Assembly (NCBI GenBank): GCA_964432875.1
Contig: CAYSPJ010000007.1
Coordinates: forward strand, 1 to 64,000
Length of the DNA: 64,000 bases
Direction: 5' to 3'
Source: JACJYE01 sp964432875
GTDB taxonomy: Bacteria > Bacteroidota > Bacteroidia > Chitinophagales > Saprospiraceae
Every line of letters begins with the position of its first letter. Position 1 is the stretch's first letter. Positions 59,137 through 64,000 of the stretch are shown one piece after another. Made by a program: the position numbers and the translations under genes. The notes beneath the pieces were generated by a model that was not told where the DNA came from, made no database searches, and was given only the letters and a program-made list of their open reading frames with translations.

Positions 59137-60262
59137 AAATATGCTGTTGACAAACGCTACGGCCATCGAGGCTAACATCCGCTACGGCCTGCCTGCTCCC
59201 GGTTTTTGGGAAGCGTATGCCGAGCTCTGGCGCGAAAGCCAGTATCGGCCAGCCTTCCAGGCACCGAGCTATTTGCGTTTCCTGGCCGAAAGCATGCCAG
59301 ACAAAGTAGCCGTTTTTTCCTTTGTCAGCCAAGGGCAACTGAAAGGCGCGGCATTTTTCCGATACCAAGAGGGGGCTTACCGGTTTTTGAGTGGGATCAA
59401 GGCCGACCATAATTTCTTTGTGCTGCACGAGGGCTGCTCGGCCGCAGAGCAAGATGCCTTCTTTGAGCGCTTATTGCAGGAAGCGGCGCGAGAAAGGTGG
59501 ACGATGACCCTGGACAAGCAGCCATTGTGGGCCCGCTACATGAGCAGTTTCCAGCGGGCAGGGCAGGAGAGCGGCTTGTTTTGGGAATCATTCCCCAAAG
59601 GCGTTTGCCCTATGGTGGAAGAGGAAAACAGCAGTAGCCTGGTCGGCCATTTCAACAAGCGGCGGATCCGCTATCAACTGAACCGCTTACAGAAACAACA
59701 TGGTGCCGTCTGCGAGGTGCTCCGGGATGATGAAGCGCTAGATGAGTGGGCCGAGCAGTTCTGCACCGCCTACTCCAAACGATGGAAAAGCGTACCCTAC
59801 ATGAAAAAGCTGGAGACCCCGGAGGAAAAAGATTTTTTGAAAGCTTGCCTGCGCGCCTGGGCAAAGGACGGCATATTAGTGCGCATGTCGATCCGCATCG
59901 GCACCGAACGGGTGAGCTTCATTATCGGGCTAATCCAAAAAGAGGCTTTTGTGGGGCATGCCCAAGCCTTTGATCCTGCTTTCCAAAAATATAGCCCAGT
60001 CAACATCCTGCACCTTTTCGCAGCCCACTGGATGAGCGAGCAAGGGCTGAAAGTATTAGACTTTGGCCATGGCGATCATAAGTATAAATACAAGTATTGC
60101 AATCAGAAACGCCTTTTGGGGCAAGTAAGCATTGCACAAAAGGAAAAAGTCTTTTTCGCCTGGAGGGTCAAGGCGGAAAAATTGTTGCGGGCAAACCCCA
60201 TGATCATGCTTTTTTATCACCGTCACATCAAGCCTATCCTCAACGGCGGCTTATTCGGATGA
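59129..60262 (+). CDS. GNAT/FemAB-like protein, second of a tandem pair
   Basis: A 377-residue paralogue of the preceding gene: YGLPAPGFWEAYAELWRES against YGMPKPGFWEAYQELWRES, GLFWESFPKGVCPMVE against GLFWATVPFAACPVLE, and DFGHGDHKYKYKYCNQKR against DMGYGDYQYKYEFTNKD. The two probably arose by tandem duplication and have diverged, since identity is limited to such blocks. It overlaps the upstream gene by 8 bases and the downstream deacetylase gene by 4 bases, so all are in one transcript. Confidence 0.78.
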   Translation: MCKNMLLTNATAIEANIRYGLPAPGFWEAYAELWRESQYRPAFQAPSYLRFLAESMPDKVAVFSFVSQGQLKGAAFFRYQEGAYRFLSGIKADHNFFVLHEGCSAAEQDAFFERLLQEAARERWTMTLDKQPLWARYMSSFQRAGQESGLFWESFPKGVCPMVEEENSSSLVGHFNKRRIRYQLNRLQKQHGAVCEVLRDDEALDEWAEQFCTAYSKRWKSVPYMKKLETPEEKDFLKACLRAWAKDGILVRMSIRIGTERVSFIIGLIQKEAFVGHAQAFDPAFQKYSPVNILHLFAAHWMSEQGLKVLDFGHGDHKYKYKYCNQKRLLGQVSIAQKEKVFFAWRVKAEKLLRANPMIMLFYHRHIKPILNGGLFG

Positions 60263-61146
60263 TGCGCAAGTTATTGTTCACATTGCTATACTACAGCGGG
60301 ATCCCCTTCCTTTTCCGCCATTTCTGGCAAAGGGATAAGGCAACGATTATCGTATTCCACAAACCGCGCCCGGAAGTAGTTGCCCGGAACATCGGGCGGC
60401 TGAAACGCCGGTATAATATCATCAGCCTGGCCGATTATCTGAAAGCCTGCCGCGATGAATCTCGCCCGCTTCCACCCTATACCCTAATCCTGACCTTTGA
60501 CGATGGGTACGGCTCGAATTACGGGCTGCATGACGTGCTCCACCGCCTGAAGGTGCCGGCTACTATTTTTCTCTGTGCCGGCATCGTCAACACCAATCGG
60601 CGCTTCTGGTTTAGCCTCGACGCTTTGCCCGTAGAGAAAGAAAGCCTGAAACAGCTTTCTAACCAAGAGCGCCTGGTCATCTTGGCCCAAGCAGGCTATA
60701 CGCCAGAACAGGAATTTAGCGCCCCCGAAGCCTTGAACCGGGATCAAATCCTGAACATGAAGGATGCGGTCGATTTCCAATCCCATACCCTTTCCCACCC
60801 CAGTTTGCCCCATTGCGAAATCGACGAAGCCAGAAAAGAAATTGCCTTGTCCAAGGAAGTCTTGGAAAAAGAATACGGATTGTCCATTTATGCGTTGGCT
60901 TACCCCAACGGGGATTATACCGCCCGGGAGATCGATCTGTGTCAGGAGGCGGGTTATCAATGCGCCCTGACGCTGAAGCCAGGCTACAATGACCGACGCA
61001 CCAACCCCTACGAGCTGAGGCGATTCTGCATTCGCGACGAGGCCAGTTGGACGGAGCTGATGGTAAAAGCGAGCGGCCTGTGGGGGGTGCTGAAAGGGCT
61101 GCGGAAGGGTTCCCTCTCGCCTTGGCAATTGGCTAAAAACCACTGA
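60259..61146 (+). CDS. Polysaccharide deacetylase (NodB-type), second copy
   Basis: A 295-residue protein with an N-terminal hydrophobic stretch (LLFTLLYYSGIPFLFRHF) that may be a membrane anchor. CE4 motifs: TLILTFDDGYGSNYG (about residues 74-88) and DFQSHTLSHPSLPHC (about 171-185); ALAYPNGDYTAREI is the groove motif. It is shorter than the copy at 56869 and not its close duplicate. The ATG at 60259 overlaps the stop of the GNAT gene; the open frame upstream belongs to that gene's shadow. It supports a polymer in which acetamido sugars are de-acylated at specific positions. Confidence 0.85.
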   Translation: MMRKLLFTLLYYSGIPFLFRHFWQRDKATIIVFHKPRPEVVARNIGRLKRRYNIISLADYLKACRDESRPLPPYTLILTFDDGYGSNYGLHDVLHRLKVPATIFLCAGIVNTNRRFWFSLDALPVEKESLKQLSNQERLVILAQAGYTPEQEFSAPEALNRDQILNMKDAVDFQSHTLSHPSLPHCEIDEARKEIALSKEVLEKEYGLSIYALAYPNGDYTAREIDLCQEAGYQCALTLKPGYNDRRTNPYELRRFCIRDEASWTELMVKASGLWGVLKGLRKGSLSPWQLAKNH

Positions 61147-61148
61147 AA

Positions 61149-62933
61149 ATGACCTTTTTACTACGAGTGCCTAAACATGCCGAGGGCGGATACATCGAAG
61201 TATCCGAAGCCAGCGACTGGCAAGCAGGGCGGCCTAAAACCACCATTTTTATTCGCGAAAGCGAAGGCGGCAACCAAATCCAACGCACACAAGCCGGGGC
61301 TTGGTCCTACTTCGCCATCGGGGATTTTATCGCCCCCGCAGCGGGCTATCATAGCTTGCCTGATTTTTGCCAGGATTTTTCCCCGCAGAAAATAGCGTCG
61401 GCTAGTGGCAATTTTTATCTCATCGCTATCAGTCAGGACGAGGGTACGGTCAGGGTCTTTAACAGTTTGCTGGGCATTCTGCCGGTTTACTGGTTTGAAG
61501 ATTCGGACTGCCACTGGGTAGCCTCCAGAGCAGACGCCATCGTGCGGGCGTCAGGCGGCACTTTCCAGCTCAACAAGAAGTACCTCATTGAGCACTTGCT
61601 TTTCGGCTATGGCTTTCAAGAGGCTACGCTCTTTGCGGGCATCCGCCTGCTGCCTGCCAACCACTTTATCGAGATAAAAGCTGGCCAGCTGGAGCGCCTG
61701 CCGCACACCCGGATAACCGACTGGTACGTGGACAACCCCAGCCCCTGGAAAGCTGCACTGGCGCCCCTGAGCGAGCTTTTCATTGAGCGGGCTGCTGATT
61801 ATCTGCCGCAAGAGCCCTACTACTCCAGTTTTACCGGTGGCCTGGATGGCAGGACTCTGCTGGCGATCGGGTTGGGGCTGGGGCGCCAAATCACCACCTA
61901 TTCCTATGGCCTGGCCACGGATAAGGATGTTTGTATCCCGCAACAGATCGCCAAGGACTTGGGCATCCCTTATCAGCCCTTCTTATTAGATGAGTGGTTT
62001 GCCAAGGAGCATTTCCTGGACCATGCCCGCCGGGGCAATGCCCTTGCTGAAGGGCATCTCCGCTTCTCGCGCGCGGCCTACCATTTCCTGTCGGAGCGGC
62101 TGAAGGGGCAAACCCGGCATTTGGTTTCCGGAAATTTCGGCAGCGAGCTGATGCGCACCATGCGGGGTGCCGGCAACGTCATCTCGCCAGCGGCATTGAC
62201 GCTTTTTGAGGCGAAAAGCGAGGCAGAAATAGCCGCCAAGCTGGCGGCCCACCCCCGGCTGCGCTTCTTGCGGCTGGATGAGCTGCGCCCGGAACTCGAA
62301 GAGCTGATCGAGGAGTGCATCCTGTACCGCAAAAACCTGGATCGGGGGCTGAGGCTGAATCAGCAATTTTATGTCTATATGCTGGAGGAGGTGTTCAGGA
62401 AATACTTCGGAGCAGAAATCGTGATGGAGCAGTACTACTTCGCCAGCAGAACGCCTTTTTTGGATGCCGCTTTCATGCAGGCATTATTCAAAACGGAGTT
62501 AGCGGGCTGCAATGCCACCTACCGCGAAGACAGCCCCTTTGGGCGCTACAAAGGGCAGGTTTTGTACCCCCACATCATCAAAAAAACCTTCCCCGCTTTG
62601 CTCAAACCCCAACTCGACCGCGGATATGCGCCCGGAGATTTTTTGAGCCTTGCTGGAAAAGCGAGGATCGCTTATGGCTACATCCTCAAAAGAATGGCGC
62701 AAAGGGGCAGGGACCTCACCGTGCCAGATTATGGCGAACGCTTGTTTGCCGAAAACCGCCAGGCCCTGGCGAAAATCAAATCCGGCTATCAATTTATGGA
62801 CCAACCGGCTTTTGCCGACTTCATGAGCACCTCTAAGTGGAAAGCGGAGTTCGTCCATTTCAATCTTTACATCTCGCTGCTGGACTACCTGGAGCGGGTC
62901 TTTAAAAACCTAAGCAATGTTGAGCTGGACTGA
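61149..62933 (+). CDS. Asparagine-synthase-like amidotransferase/ligase of the polysaccharide locus
   Basis: A 594-residue protein resembling asparagine synthetase B over its length. The N-terminal part (about 1-200) has the GATase-like pattern (SASGNFYLIAIS, NSLLGILPVYW) but starts MTFLL, so the catalytic Cys2 is missing. The C-terminal domain has a PP-loop in altered form, SSFTGGLDGRTLLAIG in place of SGGLDSS. Related genes are common in exopolysaccharide loci, where they are assumed to use ATP to form an amide on a sugar carboxylate or an amino sugar. It follows the second deacetylase gene by 2 bases and overlaps the next gene by 17. Confidence 0.82.
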   Translation: MTFLLRVPKHAEGGYIEVSEASDWQAGRPKTTIFIRESEGGNQIQRTQAGAWSYFAIGDFIAPAAGYHSLPDFCQDFSPQKIASASGNFYLIAISQDEGTVRVFNSLLGILPVYWFEDSDCHWVASRADAIVRASGGTFQLNKKYLIEHLLFGYGFQEATLFAGIRLLPANHFIEIKAGQLERLPHTRITDWYVDNPSPWKAALAPLSELFIERAADYLPQEPYYSSFTGGLDGRTLLAIGLGLGRQITTYSYGLATDKDVCIPQQIAKDLGIPYQPFLLDEWFAKEHFLDHARRGNALAEGHLRFSRAAYHFLSERLKGQTRHLVSGNFGSELMRTMRGAGNVISPAALTLFEAKSEAEIAAKLAAHPRLRFLRLDELRPELEELIEECILYRKNLDRGLRLNQQFYVYMLEEVFRKYFGAEIVMEQYYFASRTPFLDAAFMQALFKTELAGCNATYREDSPFGRYKGQVLYPHIIKKTFPALLKPQLDRGYAPGDFLSLAGKARIAYGYILKRMAQRGRDLTVPDYGERLFAENRQALAKIKSGYQFMDQPAFADFMSTSKWKAEFVHFNLYISLLDYLERVFKNLSNVELD

Positions 62934-64000
62934 AAACTTTAGGCTGCTGATGCTGGACTGGGGCAAAGGCCTGACGGTGCGCAGGCACTACCAGGCCTTC
63001 CTGCAGTTTTTTGACTACTCCCGCGATGAAGTGCTGCACCGGCAGCGCCTCAAGCTGAGGACCCTGCTGACCCATGCCTACGAAAATGTACCTCACTATC
63101 GGGATATATTTGACCAGCTGCACGCCCGCCCAGAGGACATCCGCACGCCCGAGGATTTGACCAAGTTGCCCGTGCTTTCGAGGGAAGACGTCCTCGCCAA
63201 CTACGAGCGGCTTATCGACCAAAAACACTCGTATCCGGTGCGCTTTGGGAGTAGCTCCTCTGGCACGACGGGCACTCCGATCCGCTACATCCACGATGCG
63301 CAGGGGGAGAGCGCGGGCATCGCTGCCGGCTATTGCCTGTACACTTTATCGGGTTGGTCTTTTGGAGAAAAAAACATCCATATCTGGGGCAACCCCGAGT
63401 CGATCAAAAGATGGGGCCGGTGGGGAAGCCGCCTGAAGTGCAAAGTCACCAACCGGTTCAATTATCCGGCTTTTTTGCTCAACGACCCAGCCAACTTCCG
63501 GCATTTGTATGAGACGATACTCCAGGTGCAACCGGTGTTTATCGACGGGTACGCTTCTTCGATCGGCTCTTTTGCCCAGTGGCTGGCCGATGCGGGCCTG
63601 CGGCTTGAAGGCATCAAAGCGGTATTCACGACAGCAGAAAACCTGAGGCCCCAAGACCGGGAAACCATCGCGCTGGCTATCGCGCCAGTGAGCGATTTGT
63701 ACGGCTGCGGCGAGCTCAACAGCATCGCCAACCAGCCGGTTGGAGAGCAGCAGTATTACGTAATGGAGCCGCACATCATCGCGCAGACCATCGAAGACGA
63801 GCCTGGCGTGCAAGAGCTGGTGCTCACCGACCTGGACAACTATATCATGCCTTTCATCCGCTACAAGCCGGGTGATACAGTCGATGGCCTGACCGAACCG
63901 ACTAATAGGAGTATGCTTCCCTTTGCCTCTTTCAGCCTGCTGACGGGGCGGACTGCCGACTACATCAAGCTTCCCGACGGCAAGGTGATCCATCCGGTGA
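62917..64000 (+). CDS. CapK/PaaK-like adenylate-forming enzyme (partial, runs past window)
   Basis: The frame from ATG 62917 is open to the window end (361 codons). HAYENVPHYRDIF (about residues 52-64), EDLTKLPVLSREDV, and the ATP-binding loop SSSSGTTGTPIRYI (about 110-123) are diagnostic of phenylacetate-CoA-ligase-like (CapK) proteins; DLYGCGELNSIANQ and LVLTDLDNYIMPFIRYKPGD are the later A-domain motifs. Such proteins activate a carboxylic acid as an adenylate. In this locus it may supply the acyl group for the GNAT-like proteins or the amino sugar. It overlaps the upstream gene by 17 bases, indicating tight coupling. Confidence 0.85.
   Translation, partial: MLSWTENFRLLMLDWGKGLTVRRHYQAFLQFFDYSRDEVLHRQRLKLRTLLTHAYENVPHYRDIFDQLHARPEDIRTPEDLTKLPVLSREDVLANYERLIDQKHSYPVRFGSSSSGTTGTPIRYIHDAQGESAGIAAGYCLYTLSGWSFGEKNIHIWGNPESIKRWGRWGSRLKCKVTNRFNYPAFLLNDPANFRHLYETILQVQPVFIDGYASSIGSFAQWLADAGLRLEGIKAVFTTAENLRPQDRETIALAIAPVSDLYGCGELNSIANQPVGEQQYYVMEPHIIAQTIEDEPGVQELVLTDLDNYIMPFIRYKPGDTVDGLTEPTNRSMLPFASFSLLTGRTADYIKLPDGKVIHPV

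Noticed and set aside
60097..60258. Upstream start for the second deacetylase
   Set aside because: Lies wholly within the GNAT gene in another frame; ATG 60259 overlaps that gene's stop as in a coupled operon.
1..64000. tRNA, rRNA or CRISPR
   Set aside because: Reading through the spacers, I saw no cloverleaf-like sequence, rRNA stretch or regularly spaced repeats; a program run (tRNAscan-SE, Infernal) would be needed to exclude degenerate cases.

Overview
The window looks like a chromosomal contig from a member of the Bacteroidota, most likely a Saprospiria-type lineage. The evidence is four proteins with type IX secretion (T9SS) C-terminal sorting domains, a porX gene, a TonB-dependent receptor with a CarboxypepD-like N-terminal domain, a DUF1800/DUF1501 pair, LytS/LytTR regulators, and many TAnnTTTG boxes just upstream of genes (the Bacteroidota -7 element). 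GC content is in the mid-50s by eye. There is one scaffold gap (100 N, 14023-14122). I saw no rRNA, tRNA or CRISPR array.

Layout. 1-4.7 kb: tail of a T9SS cargo, a YhhN-family membrane protein, a TonB-dependent receptor, a ~430 bp hairpin-rich element with 14-bp inverted ends, and a PIN toxin/antitoxin pair. 4.8-10.1 kb: two large secreted T9SS cargo genes, the second with a (CA)9 tract at its 5' end. 10.4-16.6 kb: AAA ATPase/nuclease, alpha/beta hydrolase, an ABC-class ATPase and an MFS transporter both cut by the gap, and an HD phosphohydrolase. 16.7-24.7 kb: porX between two inverted copies of a ~150 bp TA-flanked repeat, a small membrane protein, tatC, an acidic hypothetical, an NTF2-like secreted protein, a PorY-like histidine kinase and creD. 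24.8-40.6 kb: a SET-domain protein, VOC protein, PLP enzymes, a LytS/LytTR pair, DUF2461, feoAB, DUF1800/DUF1501, an outer-membrane barrel protein and a Sua5-type tRNA modification enzyme.

41.1-64.0 kb is one long co-directional exopolysaccharide locus that continues past the window. It opens with a NusG/UpxY-like antiterminator behind a ~520 bp AT-rich leader. It then holds a WbpB/WlbA-like dehydrogenase, Wza-like export lipoprotein, Wzc-like tyrosine kinase, Wzx-like flippase, Gmd, a second GDP-sugar epimerase/reductase, a DegT aminotransferase, an ATP-grasp ligase, three glycosyltransferases, a Wzy/ligase-like protein, two NodB deacetylases, two tandem GNAT/FemAB-like proteins, an asparagine-synthase homologue and a CapK/PaaK-like adenylate-forming enzyme. 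Together these suggest a Wzx/Wzy-type polymer containing a GDP-6-deoxyhexose-derived amino sugar that is decorated by amide or acyl groups.

Least explained and most interesting: the inverted mobile-repeat pair around porX, the inverted-repeat-bounded hairpin element at 3567-3992, the dinucleotide tract that puts a secreted protein out of frame with its only upstream ATG, a terminator/anti-terminator-like hairpin pair before the SET gene, and the decoration half of the exopolysaccharide locus, which resembles exosortase-associated gene sets although no exosortase is visible here.
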